From assembly GCA_977006965.1 (NCBI GenBank), contig OZ345362.1:2914001-2978000 (forward strand): a stretch of DNA of 64,000 nucleotides, given 5' to 3'. Position numbers and translations under genes: made by a program. The notes beneath the pieces were generated by a model. The model searched no databases. It saw only the letters and a list, made by a program, of their open reading frames with translations, and was not told the origin of the DNA. This document shows positions 21,556-32,716 of the stretch, in pieces. This stretch comes from Phymatolithon calcareum (Eukaryota; Rhodophyta; Florideophyceae; Hapalidiales). Numbering within the stretch: the stretch's first letter is position 1; each line of letters starts with the position of its first letter.

Positions 21556-24009
21556 CTAGCCGAATACCTTCTTCATTTTCCTCCCCGCTTTCCGCTTCCA
21601 CCGTCTAGACCTAGACCGTTCCCTCTCGCTAGGACAAACATCGCACCCAGTGAGATCGAAGACGTTCTGCGGCGAAAATCTTCCCGTCGCGTACTCATCC
21701 ATGACGAACAAAATAAGGTTACTACGCTCCGAGATACGTTCTTTTGATTTGGAAGAGCGTCCAAGCAACTCTGTTTTGGCAAAAACGGTGGCCACTTCGG
21801 CCTGTTCAGCTGGATTCCACGCAAGGGCCATTTCCGCCAAGAAGGAAAGAATATAGATTAGCAAGTTAGAGTTGACGTCTGGTAGCCCGCTTAGGGCCCG
21901 TCTTAAAGCACTTCCGTTCCGCTTTTGAGCCGCAGCCATTGTTCCGGCATACGCCTCACTTGGCAGTACTGGTTTAGGCAGACCACGAAGCAGATTTATA
22001 AGGCATGTTGCCACGGCGTTCTCGTCCATGTCGAGCCCAAGGGCTTCGCCGTAGTCCAGTGCCGTTAAAATTTCTGTCCATGCCGTGGTCGAAGCCGGAT
22101 ACAGGAAAACATTCGCCCCCTTAGGACCACGACGGTTATTGCGGCTTCTTCGCTGCTCGAAAAGAAAACCCGTGAGAAACCATATCTCCTTCGGGACAGA
22201 GAGAGGTGCACGCGAGAGGTCGTTTGATGAGGCGTCAGAGTCTGAAGACAATGACGATGATGATGATGATGACGATGACCTGCTGTCCATTGCAGACAGG
22301 TCAAGGAAGGCAAGCGGTCTTTTGTGCAAAATTAGTTCGTTCAGAGGCATGCCATAGCAGGAGTTGCGAGCTTTGACCTTGATCTCGACCGTATGTTTGA
22401 CCAGCATCGGCTCCACTAGTATACTGACGGACGTGGTCAATAGTTCCCCAGTCCCTCTATTATCGCTGAAGCGCTCGTCCTTTGATAGATGTACCTCGAA
22501 TGGGATTTCCGTCATACCGTCCACCTTAAGTTTTTGGTTCGCACCCTCGTGATGATTCTTGGCAGTGAGCCATGCTGGGAGATCTTGCCTTGCGGAAATA
22601 ACGATTCTTGCTTCGTTATGGCTACGGTTCTTGACAGTAATAGTCTTGCTCAACATCAAATTGAGTGGCACTTCTCCAAAATCAAGGTCCGCTTCAGAAA
22701 ATTCTATTTCTACTTGTCCTTGACGGGGAGGTGGCGGCCTTCTGCTTTTCATTGTAGAAGGGTTTCGCTTCCCCGTCTCGAAACGAACATCAAGTAAGGC
22801 GTACACGGGTCGATGGTCGGAGGAAAAAATAGGTGCAGAGTTATACTCCAGAGCTCTAACGGAAGGTGGTCTGTCTGTAGAGTGACCATTGTTTCCGCAT
22901 ATTGCTTTCGTGCGCCACAGAACGCGGTCTGTGTAAGACGGGGTGCGCTTCAAATCGCCGTTCTCATCGCGACCGTAGTCATGGAGAAATTTGGAAACTT
23001 TGTACGTCGGGGCAAATTCAATCGGAGCCTCTTGAAAGCCCCTGAAACATTGACCTGCATTTCGCTCCTTGTTCAGCTGGTCCTCGGCCTGCAATGCCGG
23101 CCAATTCTTGAGCTTCACCCACTGAAGGACGGTTGCCGGAGGAGCATCAATGCGATAATTCAAGTCGCCCAGCCATACGACGATGTCGTGATCCCGAATA
23201 TGGATGCGATCAGGGTCGTCAATTGCTTTGGTGTCCGCACCTTCCTTCAAATCTGCGAAAAGATTTGCTGCAGCTGCGGCCATGGAAGAAACGCGGTTAG
23301 ATTGACCAGGGCTTCTAAAGTCGCTCGATAAGAGATCAGACAAGTTTTTGCGAAGACTGTCACCGGAATCCTGCCCCCCTGGCAGCTCATCGGACTGGCT
23401 GGCGAGTGTCCCACTAGGTGTGAAAACTGCCTTGCGGTTAATTTCTACATAATCAGCGTTACGTCGGTCGACCTTATCGTCATCGGCGCTGAGGTGGGCG
23501 ACAACGCAAGCGACAGAACGGTTGTATATTACAAATCGAGCGGCAACTCCACCCTTATTTCCCTGGTTCAGGAATCCGGTAGCAGCATAAGAGCAATCGA
23601 GTCCGGATATGTCATGACGGTGACGCCGGTGCAAAAAAATGACCATTACAATTCCTGTGAGCTGGCGCATGACAACAAGATCATAGTTCTCGCCAACACA
23701 TTTGCGTAATTTGCGCTCCCATAATTTGCCCCTCTCATGGTCTGTGCGCAGGGCGTCAACGCCGGTGAGCGGCTGTGCTTCTTGAAGTCCGATTACGTAA
23801 AGGTCGACAGGGCTCCGTACGACGGATGGACAAAGCCAGTCGCGGATGTCAGGTGTGGCATTCGGAGAGCTGCCGGCGACATTCCACGTGCCTGCGAGAA
23901 TGTAGAATGGCCGTCCGCCGGACCCATTAATCTCTTCGGCCCCGGAGCCGTTGTAGACGCGGTTGTCGCGGCGGCGGAGGAAAGGAGGAGCATTCTCCGA
24001 GGCAGACAT
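21556..24009 (-). CDS. OCRL/INPP5B-type inositol polyphosphate 5-phosphatase
   Basis: 817 residues from the ATG at 24009 (the open frame runs 24 bp further up but only to a TTG). The N-terminal catalytic domain has TWNVAG (41-46), GLQE (74-77), GNKGGVA (150-156), WLGDLNYRID (279-288), APTYKV (333-338), TPSYTDRVLW (356-365) and SSDHRPV (396-402), the full set for Mg-dependent hydrolysis of the 5-phosphate of PI(4,5)P2 and related lipids. An ASH (beta-sandwich) domain follows at about 425-560 (FGEVPLN), then a RhoGAP-like domain at about 600-790 opening with VPKEIWFLTGFLF, a hallmark of OCRL. The usual RhoGAP arginine finger is not obvious, as in animal OCRL. A low-complexity Ser/Asp insert occupies about 195-262 inside the catalytic domain, and an Asp/Ser run precedes the RhoGAP domain. 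No C-terminal CAAX box is seen. Probable role in endosome/Golgi phosphoinositide turnover. Confidence 0.92.
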   Translation of the reverse strand: MSASENAPPFLRRRDNRVYNGSGAEEINGSGGRPFYILAGTWNVAGSSPNATPDIRDWLCPSVVRSPVDLYVIGLQEAQPLTGVDALRTDHERGKLWERKLRKCVGENYDLVVMRQLTGIVMVIFLHRRHRHDISGLDCSYAATGFLNQGNKGGVAARFVIYNRSVACVVAHLSADDDKVDRRNADYVEINRKAVFTPSGTLASQSDELPGGQDSGDSLRKNLSDLLSSDFRSPGQSNRVSSMAAAAANLFADLKEGADTKAIDDPDRIHIRDHDIVVWLGDLNYRIDAPPATVLQWVKLKNWPALQAEDQLNKERNAGQCFRGFQEAPIEFAPTYKVSKFLHDYGRDENGDLKRTPSYTDRVLWRTKAICGNNGHSTDRPPSVRALEYNSAPIFSSDHRPVYALLDVRFETGKRNPSTMKSRRPPPPRQGQVEIEFSEADLDFGEVPLNLMLSKTITVKNRSHNEARIVISARQDLPAWLTAKNHHEGANQKLKVDGMTEIPFEVHLSKDERFSDNRGTGELLTTSVSILVEPMLVKHTVEIKVKARNSCYGMPLNELILHKRPLAFLDLSAMDSRSSSSSSSSSLSSDSDASSNDLSRAPLSVPKEIWFLTGFLFEQRRSRNNRRGPKGANVFLYPASTTAWTEILTALDYGEALGLDMDENAVATCLINLLRGLPKPVLPSEAYAGTMAAAQKRNGSALRRALSGLPDVNSNLLIYILSFLAEMALAWNPAEQAEVATVFAKTELLGRSSKSKERISERSNLILFVMDEYATGRFSPQNVFDLTGCDVCPSERERSRSRRWKRKAGRKMKKVFG

Positions 24010-24954
24010 GACGGCTAGCGGGATAGTTAACAACTTTCTGGCCGCTAAAAATCCATCGAATGTTCGCTGCCCGAACTTTGGCTCGTCGATACAGTACTTC
24101 GTGATGAGGCCAAATTAACTTGTAGACGTGGCGTATTGTGCAAACTACAGCTGCATGTATGCAAGTTGATCAATTAGAGTGACGGGGACCCCACTAATTT
24201 GGAAGAATTGAGAGAGAGAGAGACTATCATATTTTTGATTACGGAAGATTTTGAGTTTCTAGTGTAAGCACATGGAGCAAGAGTTATTAGTGGCTGAAAT
24301 TCTCTCATTTCCTTGTTGTGTCGTTGTGCTCATTACGACATGAATTCATTTATTTTTTATGGGTGTTTCCCTATTGGGGTTCTCGGTACATGGAGGCCTA
24401 TACAGGTATTTCTTCCAGTCAGTCTTGTCGATGCGATATTGGCGGCAGCTTGAGCGTTCAGGCCCGTTCGTTGGCCAAAGATTTTTAAATCTTATAATCT
24501 GGCCTTGGCTTGCATACGTCCAGCAGCACTCGTTGGACCAGGGGACACTCACCCATGTCTCCGATCAAGTTCCGTCGTCCATCACTGGCGCGTCGATCGT
24601 CAGGTTCTGATCTCGCAAGTGATTTTTCATCGGAATGATCTCGATAACATTTTAGAACCTGTGGCGTTCAATTTCTTTCTCACCTGCTCGGTTATTTCCA
24701 CGGCTTCCAGCTGTAGAGAAGAGTTGAAACCACACAGGCAGTGACTGAGGCGCAGACTTAGAGTCTCCATCTCAAGAATGTATTACTCCGCGCTATACAT
24801 GGTGCAGTGTAGTGTAGTGTGTTCTTCAGGTAATCCTCTCCAACACGAAATGTCATAGATCTTAATATCCCGATAACGCAAGACAAATGACCGAACAGTA
24901 GCAGAAGGAGCCCTACAGCCCTCACTCGAAGTTGCCCTGCGCGCCAGAGGTTAG
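24010..24954. other. Intergenic upstream of the phosphatase gene
   Basis: Holds the 5' flank of the minus-strand phosphatase gene. A short GA run is present near 24211. No gene recognised. Confidence 0.4.
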
Positions 24955-25113
24955 CGATGGAATAAGCTTAGACACGTACTTCGTATGGATGAACACCGCA
25001 TGGTCCACCAAGTTTTACTCCAGTGTATCAGACAAACACTGAAATCACTCTTCAGAGAAACGCACAACAGAAATGAACAAATAGCTCTTAATCTCGCAAA
25101 GGAGAGAATATAA
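24955..25113 (+). pseudogene. C-terminal scrap of a non-LTR (LINE-type) retrotransposon
   Basis: A 52-codon frame between a TAG at 24952 and a TAA at 25111 reads RWNKLRHVLRMDEHRMVHQV and continues with a basic, Leu-rich tail. The pattern RW-x-LxHVLRM-x5-R is the conserved end of the reverse-transcriptase ORF of many LINEs (usually written RWLGHVLRM). No upstream RT or endonuclease motif was found and no poly(A) tail is clear, so only a decayed end is present. Confidence 0.5.
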
Positions 25114-28100
25114 TAGAGACGACGTAGATCATCGAAGCGCTGCAACCTCACTTGGGGGAAATGCAGAGCATAATACAATATCAAGTTTTCTATTTACCTC
25201 TTTCACCAACTTGTTTGCCTTTTATCCGGGACAGGATGTGACCTTTGGTACAGGAAAGGGCACAAACCCAACTTGCTCCTCTATGAGCGGTGTGGCTCTC
25301 TTCACTAGTCCCCAAGTTTCTCGACGTAAACGTCGATTCCGTTTCTGTCACCCACTCGAACGAATGTGCTCATGTGCCATTAAATCTGTTGTGCCTTCTT
25401 CGGAGAGCAATTTTGTCACCAACTCTCGCACAGGACATGATACGGAAGACTGCTCTGGACAAAGTTGCCCAATGGTATTTTTATTGATTGGTGAGGACAG
25501 TGCAATAGCAACAGCAATAGCATTAACAGTGGCGGTGACTTCTTTGCAATAAGAATTGCAATAGAAGATCACCAGCAATATGAAGGTAATATCGAATATC
25601 TGCTTCACATTCAGAATATGCGTCTGCGAATACCAGTCAATCTCTTTACAATGTGTATTGCAATAAGGTCAGACTCTTACAATAGCGCTCCAACAAAAAT
25701 CTACTGCAAGTACTGCCAATGCAATATTGGATGCCAGCCCTGGCTCCGGAGCCCGTGGAGGTGGTTTGAGGTGGAGACGGGAGCTTGTTTTCGCGGACTT
25801 TCAGCAAGGAATATTCTTCCACAGTCGGCGCTCTGGAACTAGAAATCGGTTCTTTATCATCTTCTCCCTTTGTGCCCGTATCTCCCTTTGCCGACTGCAC
25901 ATACTGTCCAATGTTCCTGTGGGTGGCAGCATTTAACTCTCCCTTCGCATTTGCCGTTGGAGACCACAGAAAGAGCCACTTTTCCGCTGTTTCTGTGTTT
26001 TTGTCCAGAAGGCCGACATTGCCTGCATACCCGAGTTTGGAGCTTCGGAGTTACTCGCGGCCGTGATGCCGTCTACTCTCGGGCTATGCCATCGCAAAGT
26101 TGACCCAGCGCTAATATGAAGCTGACGGACTTGGCTTACCTCCCTGCACACTCGTCACATGATACAAACTCGCCGTGAGAAATCCCGTTTCGCCATGAAG
26201 CTCGATGGTTCTTTGACGTTTACCATTTTATACATCAGCGATATGAAACCCTTTTTTGGAAACAAGCGTAGTGTCCCAGAGATGCCGTGAGAAAGTCATG
26301 CTTAATGTTGGAGTGAAGCGCCAGCTAAAAATCGATGTACGTACTGTACGTGACGAAGTGCACGATTCTTCCAGTCCACTGCTCTTGTCAAACGCAAGTA
26401 AACTTGCCTGTTTGCCAGGCAAGGGATGCTCTTCGAACGGGATTTCGCGAGAGAAGAAGCAAATGAAATGAATGCACCGGCGAGCGGGCATATTGCCTCA
26501 ATTTCGCCTTGTCGTCCTTAACTTCCTGCTGCTGCTATTGGCGCCTTGCACGTCTCCAGGAGGGTACCACATGACCCAGATGCTTTGTTGCCTATATTTG
26601 TCAATGCACTCATTGACTTCCTCATATTTTATGGTGATATTTTTTCAGAAAGTTTATTATATATTGGCGGAAAATGGTGTCCCTGTAACCAGTCGATGGT
26701 ATTTTGTTCGAAAGGGCTATTGTCTTTAGTGGATGGCTACTTCATGCTTAAGTTGATGCTTAGTTCATGGTGATGTTCCTCTGCTTGAGAGAGCTGCTCT
26801 GCTTAATTAGTCTAAATACAGAAGTGTGCCCGCAATGGTGCACTCTCGGTGAAATAATTAGACTACAGTAGTTTCAGTCATTGCTAGCATGGGTTCACTG
26901 ATGAACGGCAAGTGGACATACAGGGAACGGTTAATAATCAGACTGACACAATGTGAACGGTACTGTATGAGTACGTTACTCTGTCACAGTCCCATCGTGC
27001 TTCATGAGTTTTTGTGACACGATTTTTGCCTGCGGACGTTGTCAGCTCATGATTTATCGTCTTTCATGACAGCGTGAGCAGCGATCCGTTTCGTCTTGTG
27101 ACGAATCGCTTTGTAAACCGCGCAACTCTACGGTGGTTGCATTCAAAGCTTGGCTCCTCCAATGCTACGAGAAGCTACCTGTTTTCTGCACTCGCGTCTT
27201 CATGAACAGCTGGTGTGTCAAGTGATATCCTTGCGCTCAGCGTCGGATATAGTCCTCGTCTACGTAGCTTTCTTTCTTTATTGCGGAAAGATCGCTCACA
27301 CGGAAGGTGAGCGCCTAAAGCTGTTCTGCAATAGCTTTTCATTGTTCAGAAATTTGAGAATGGCCAACGGTCTTTCACGGCATAGCCTAATCAGCTTTCA
27401 TTACCTCTAACGTGTGCACTGATGATGTCCAGTGCTTTCCGCTTGCTGTGCACTTCACGAGTGGCAGCACTTACATTGCAACATTTTTAGCTCCCTGAGA
27501 AAGGGACAGAGATTTGAAGGCTGATTGAGAAAATATTCTCATCCAGAGAATATTTATGTCTAATACTTGCACTACGTTCCCGCATGTCGTGTCTCCAGTG
27601 GCTTACTTCCATAGCAGAACCCTTTTGTTCGAATTCGAAGTAATTTGGCTTATTCTATTGCTGCAGGTAGAAAGTGGAAAAGAAAGTGCCTCAATTTCTT
27701 ACAAGGATAAACAGCCCTCTGCTAATCTAAGCAGAAGAGAGCTTTTTTGTTTTTTTGCAACTGCTTAGTTGTTTATTTGAAAGCCCTCATTAACACTCCT
27801 AAGACTGTACGGAAGCAGCTTTTCATTGCTTGTTCATTCTAGTATATCGCCTGGTCCCTGGTACAGGGACTCGTCGTTTTCCATATAATGTATCACTAGG
27901 TGATGTATCAGTAAGTCGTATTAAAGAGAAGACATCTGCCTACGCACAGCATTTTCTGTCCAGAGAGTAGGGTAGTACATAGTATTGCTTGTTTACTGCA
28001 AAGGTGTTTCGCGCGAAGAACCGTACTCAGTGCCCTTAAGATACGCTACAAGGCACCTTCTCTTCCCTTCATGTCATGTAATCTTCATTCTTTCCAGCTT

Positions 28101-29623
28101 ATTCAATGTGGTTCATAATTATGCTCATCGCTCGAACTACGTTCTTCTCGCTTGTCCATCGACAAATCTCGAGACACGCCGGATATCGACGGCTGCCTCT
28201 CGCCAGACCATCTTTTGCGGTTCAGCAAAAAGATACGCTAGGAAATAACCACTTCTCAATCGCAGGAAAGAACAATCTTCGGACGTGTACATTACAAATA
28301 ATACCATCCGTGAGACCCATTTTATCAAAAACGGGCATCTTCTATGCCGTCCTTCGGCTCGTCCTTCGTGGACAGTTCGACCCCGAAAAAAACGTACTGC
28401 TTTGCATCCACTAACCACAAATCCACGCGAACAGCCGTAATGTCGGGCTCTCTTTTCCTGCTCTGTAGCTTCCGTTTTTCTGTGCCGGATTGATGGGATA
28501 TGAATGCCATTTGTTCTAGGATGCAAACAAGGAAGAGATTGCTACAATTCTCAGCGGGCTCTACTCAGGGAAAGCAAGGCCAATATCATCACCCTAGGAG
28601 GTTTCCATACGGCATCAAATTCGCCTTATCGGTAATGAATTTTGCGGTTGCTATGCCACGAAATGGCACTTAACGCTTGTACTTCAAAGGGAGTTTTCAA
28701 TGTGAAAGAGCTCGTCTACCTTGGCGAGTACTGCGTCATCCTAGGTGCGAGGGCCAGTGCGGCTGTAGAGCACAGGCCGATACGACATTCTGTGACCTAC
28801 ACAGTACAGTAAGGGCTATTTTGGGGCTCAGCAGCGCACAATTGGGAAGACGGTCGATCTTCTTGAGCATCCGTCATATACAAACGCCTGACATGAAGTT
28901 TGCCGCTGAACCAGGCATCATTGAATCAAGGCCCCCACACTCGAAGCACGTCAGACCAGAGTTCTGCGTCCTCCTTGACATGGCCTCCGCAGATGCGTTC
29001 ATCGCAGACGATGCGTTTTGAGTGCGCCTTCAGTATGAAGCCGGCGTCGCGTCCGGCAGTCCGCGAAGAGCTTCTGATTTTCGGTCGCGGCATATTCCCG
29101 CAATCTCGTGGTGTCTGCTAGCACACGAAGTCTGTGCTTACTCAGCAGCATTGCAAGAAGAAAACACGAAAAGTTATCTTCTTCGAGAAATGTCGATCCT
29201 CAGTGGGCAGTGAGGATTCCTCACTGCTCATAACTCAGTGCATTGAAAAGAAATGTTGACATTTATTTCTGGATCGTGAAGTGGCAATTGTTCGTACTGT
29301 AGCAGACAACGTATCAGATGTCGTGAGTCTGAACGGGAGAGATGCTTATGTTGCCACGTAATGCAGGCCGTGCTTCGAAATATTGCACATGGTTTCTACA
29401 GTTGAAAATGGCCATGTTTTGGAGCAAAGCACAGATTAATCTCTGTTCTGCTTACGTCTTGAGACGGTTGGTTGATAGCTGAAGTGATGTTTGCACTGCC
29501 ACTTAAGGCATAGCGCACTTGGCAACACCGTTCAGTTCCGAATGGTGGCAGCGTTGGTGCATATGGCAAATAATTCAGGAACAGGATAGTGTTCTTCAAC
29601 ATCCAGTCATTCCAATATCCTCA
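25114..29623. other. Long gene-poor stretch
   Basis: No supported gene in 4.5 kb. Visible items are minor: GCAATA-rich sequence at 25500-25670, a perfect 10-bp-arm inverted repeat around 29193-29213 (GCAGTGAGGA/TCCTCACTGC), and a minus-strand fragment at 28325-28510 with protein-like composition (ending STKDEPKDGIEDARF) that I cannot place. Confidence 0.35.
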
Positions 29624-30292
29624 ATGAATGGACGCCGCTATGACAATCCCGTACCAATGCGAAAAATGCAGACTCCCAAACGCGAAGCAGAGGACGACGT
29701 TCCGCAAGATCTAACCGATAAGGCCGTGCGTGACTTAAGAGTCGTATTTGCATCGTTTCAGAACACTAACTCTGGAATTATAACAGTGTCGCAACTGGCC
29801 GATATTGTTGAACTTCTCGGAGAGACTCGACCTGACATCTCCGTTCTGCAAAAGCTGCTGGCTAAAATCTCTGATAAGGGTGAAAATGCTAATGCTCATG
29901 TGATTGATTTCAAGAGATTTCTTCGATTTTTCGTCTGCCATTTGTACGGCGGGAACGTAAAAGTGCGATCGAAGGAAGTTTTCAGTGCCTTTGATAGTGA
30001 TACAAACGCTTCTGTTACTGCCCAGGAACTGCAGGAATCATTGACGACTATGGGAATGTCAATAAACCAAGAGGAAGCTTTGGCCATGACATCGGTTGCT
30101 GATGGATCCATTGAGGGAGAAGTGAACTATCAGGAGTTCAAACAGATTTGCAGGAGGCTGGACTCTGACATCTCTCTTTGTCTAAGCTTGCCCAAAAACA
30201 ATAATTCCACCAATGCTTCCTTCATGATGTCCCCTGCCGAGTCTCAGGGAGAGAAACCTCATCATGAAACTGTGAAAGACGATGAGAATTGA
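29624..30292 (+). CDS. EF-hand protein of the calmodulin/centrin type
   Basis: 222 residues from the ATG at 29624; the frame opens 105 bp earlier only with a TTG. After an acidic/basic N-terminal 35 residues there are four EF-hand positions. EF1 (46-57, QNTNSGIITVSQ) has Gln at loop positions 1 and 12 and should not bind calcium; EF2 (about 82-100) is degenerate. EF3 (124-135: D-S-D-T-N-A-S-V-T-A-Q-E) and EF4 (160-171: D-G-S-I-E-G-E-V-N-Y-Q-E) keep the ligand residues and should bind Ca2+. The spacing is that of calmodulin and centrin, with a Ser/Asn-rich acidic 40-residue tail. Role probably calcium-dependent signalling or cytoskeleton; it is too divergent to name. Confidence 0.8.
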   Translation: MNGRRYDNPVPMRKMQTPKREAEDDVPQDLTDKAVRDLRVVFASFQNTNSGIITVSQLADIVELLGETRPDISVLQKLLAKISDKGENANAHVIDFKRFLRFFVCHLYGGNVKVRSKEVFSAFDSDTNASVTAQELQESLTTMGMSINQEEALAMTSVADGSIEGEVNYQEFKQICRRLDSDISLCLSLPKNNNSTNASFMMSPAESQGEKPHHETVKDDEN

Positions 30293-31054
30293 ATTCATGG
30301 TCGAGGCGAAGATTTGTTTGCCTCCATTGACTCGCACCATTCCGATCTTCTTCGCTTTCATGAGCGATACAATTAGACTTTCTTTTAGATTAAGTCGGTA
30401 ACCACACAAAATCAACCGAAAGGGGGCCCGATACATTGTGCACAGCGTGTGCAGATTTGCCTGTTTGGACCAACACACGCACATCTCGTCTCTGATGAGC
30501 AACGTGAGTTGTTAGGTAGATCTAAGCTCAACAGTTGTCTACAAAAGGTCGACAGACAATGATGAAACAGTGCGAATAGCTTCATATTTCGTCAAGATGA
30601 CAATATGGGTCCGATTTGCATTGCAGCGCAAATGGTGCAGCCTATTTGCTCAAAGTAAGGCTGTATGGTTGGAGAAGATTCATTTCTCGGGTTGCCATCG
30701 CCGATTTTTTACTTCAGGCCGATCATCTTTACTGTCCCTACGTTCAACTTCCCATGTTACCTTCGCTTTTCTTCCGTTCAGTAGTGTTTCGATGGTCTCC
30801 ACTCATTCCATTCGACCCCATCCGTGGCGACAATTGTGAACCGCTTCCACGTCTATGTTAAGTACTTCTCTAAAGCGTGATTTCGCGATTGGGCACTCAC
30901 ACGAGGTGCGCCATATGGCGCTTTTCCATTCAGAGCAGGTGTCCAACCCAGCTCCAGTGCTGGTGTGTGGCATTTATCGCGTCCGCAAAAATCTTTAGGC
31001 AATTTTACAGTAATTGTGTACCCGAAAAAGTAGAATAAGTTATATAAAATATAG
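30293..31054. other. Convergent 3' intergenic
   Basis: Lies between the 3' ends of the EF-hand and protease genes. Short open frames on both strands are not recognisable. Confidence 0.4.
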
Positions 31055-32716
31055 TTACACATTTTGTGCTGCCGGCTCGACACCTGAAACTTCTGCCGCC
31101 GGCCCTGCAGCGGCATTCGATGCTCGCACAGCTTGCATTCCAAAAAAGATTCCTACAGCTATCAGGGCAACTCCTGCAATTGAAAAAATTCCGGCAATTG
31201 CGCCTATAGCTCTGGGACTCAACTTGCGCCCGGACCCCGCCTTCACTGTCGCAGATTTGTCCGTTGCCGTTGCCGTAGACGGCTCGTTCGACCGATGAGG
31301 TGGTACCTGAGACCCGGATGCTGCCGAGCCGTCTCCATTTGGCGATGTAGTTGTCTCACCGTCGGTCGGTTCCGTTACTGTTCCGTTCTCTTCCGGTTTG
31401 CTTGAGGTATTCGACACTCCGCTAGTACTGGGGGTCGGGCTGGCCTCCGAGGATTGCGTCGCATCCCCGCTATCAAACTCTACCGGCTTCGGTGTTCTGC
31501 TGGGTCGCGCTTCAGCCAGTGCCTCAGCTTCGACAGGCTCTGTTTCAGAAGAATCAGAGGGATCGGGCTTTGGTGTGTTAGTGGTTGACGGAGTGGCTGT
31601 GTTAGTTTCGCCGGGTGTGATCGAGGGCAAAGCCGAGGGCGAACTAGACGCCTTCGCAGAGCTCGGTTCCTTCGTCACGGCACGCGCGCTCGTTGGAGAG
31701 GGAGATGGAGCAACGGGTATGAGCGAAGGCGTGAGAGATGGAAGCGCGGAAGGCTTACTTGACGATGTCGGAGACGGTATCGGTTTCGACGAAGCCGCGG
31801 GTGATGGGACCGACGGTTTCGGTAGGGAACCCCCACCGGATGGCGGTGTGGGCTTCGGGTTTTTGAATGCGTCGACGGTGACGATGTCATCGCCAGCGAT
31901 TTCCTTCACCCAGGCCGCATGGCTCTCGATGTTTGTGTAGAGTCCAGGAATGTTTTGTTCGCCGCAACCAGAACCGGCACTGGTAAGCCCAATTTGTACG
32001 TATTCATCGTCCACTGCGCTCTTGACGACGATCGGCCCACCAGAGTCCCCGACGCACGTATCACCCCCGCAATGGCCAGGGGTGGTGAATCCAGCACAGA
32101 TGTAATTGGTAGCAGAGAATTCTGGTGGTATACGAATGTTATTCTTCACTAAGCTTGCCTCGCATTGGTCGATAGAGACGATGGGGAGATCGACGCGGCG
32201 AAATCGACCCATACCTGAGCTAGACACAGGCACGACTCGGTAGTCTGCTGTGTTGACGCCGTATCCGGCCGCGCGAACATAAAGACCTGCCTTCGCGGTG
32301 TCGCCGACGTGAAGACGAACGACAGTCGGGGAGGAAATGGGTGGTTCGATTTCCACAACTGCAATGTCGTGCAGTATCGACTTCTTGCTGTAGTTAGGAT
32401 GCTTGATGAAGCGTTTGACCTTCCCCGACGGACGTTCGAGACTGCTAGTTACTCCGACGCGTACGCCAGCGCCCGGCAAATAGTCGCAGTGGGCGGCCGT
32501 GAGGATGTAGCGGTCGTTGAGCACTGTCGCGGAGCAGGTGCCGGTGGTGTCGGAAATTACGGCAGAGAATTTGAGCAGTTCTTTATCGACGGTCTCCTGT
32601 CCGGCCAGGATGTACTGTCGGACGACCTCTGGGCAGGCTTCGGACCGTGCCGGGGAGGCGAAGGAGAGCAACACTGCCAGGAGCACATGAGCGCAAAGTT
32701 GGGCGCGGAGCGCCAT
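31055..32716 (-). CDS. Secreted, membrane-anchored trypsin-like serine protease (S1)
   Basis: 553 residues from the ATG at 32716; the open frame extends 36 bp upstream to a GTG only, and the ATG directly begins a signal peptide (MALRAQ, then hydrophobic to about 23, cut near SEA). The S1 domain spans about 35-275: ILAGQE replaces the usual IVGG activation N-terminus, TAAHC gives His76, HDIAVVE gives Asp117 and CVGDSGGPIV gives Ser225, so the catalytic triad is complete. Paired cysteines (61/77, 185/207, 216/221/251) fit S1 disulfides. A Pro/Ser/Thr-rich stalk of about 210 residues (likely O-glycosylated) leads to a transmembrane helix at about 503-526 and a 27-residue tail. Likely a cell-surface or wall protease. 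It is divergent with the MnmG gene, sharing a 1.47 kb intergenic region. Confidence 0.92.
   Translation of the reverse strand: MALRAQLCAHVLLAVLLSFASPARSEACPEVVRQYILAGQETVDKELLKFSAVISDTTGTCSATVLNDRYILTAAHCDYLPGAGVRVGVTSSLERPSGKVKRFIKHPNYSKKSILHDIAVVEIEPPISSPTVVRLHVGDTAKAGLYVRAAGYGVNTADYRVVPVSSSGMGRFRRVDLPIVSIDQCEASLVKNNIRIPPEFSATNYICAGFTTPGHCGGDTCVGDSGGPIVVKSAVDDEYVQIGLTSAGSGCGEQNIPGLYTNIESHAAWVKEIAGDDIVTVDAFKNPKPTPPSGGGSLPKPSVPSPAASSKPIPSPTSSSKPSALPSLTPSLIPVAPSPSPTSARAVTKEPSSAKASSSPSALPSITPGETNTATPSTTNTPKPDPSDSSETEPVEAEALAEARPSRTPKPVEFDSGDATQSSEASPTPSTSGVSNTSSKPEENGTVTEPTDGETTTSPNGDGSAASGSQVPPHRSNEPSTATATDKSATVKAGSGRKLSPRAIGAIAGIFSIAGVALIAVGIFFGMQAVRASNAAAGPAAEVSGVEPAAQNV

Noticed and set aside
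24211-24225. GA microsatellite
   Set aside because: Too short to be worth reporting as a repeat.
28137-28526. 129-codon minus ORF
   Set aside because: Random composition; the overlapping frame 28325-28510 is the more protein-like one.
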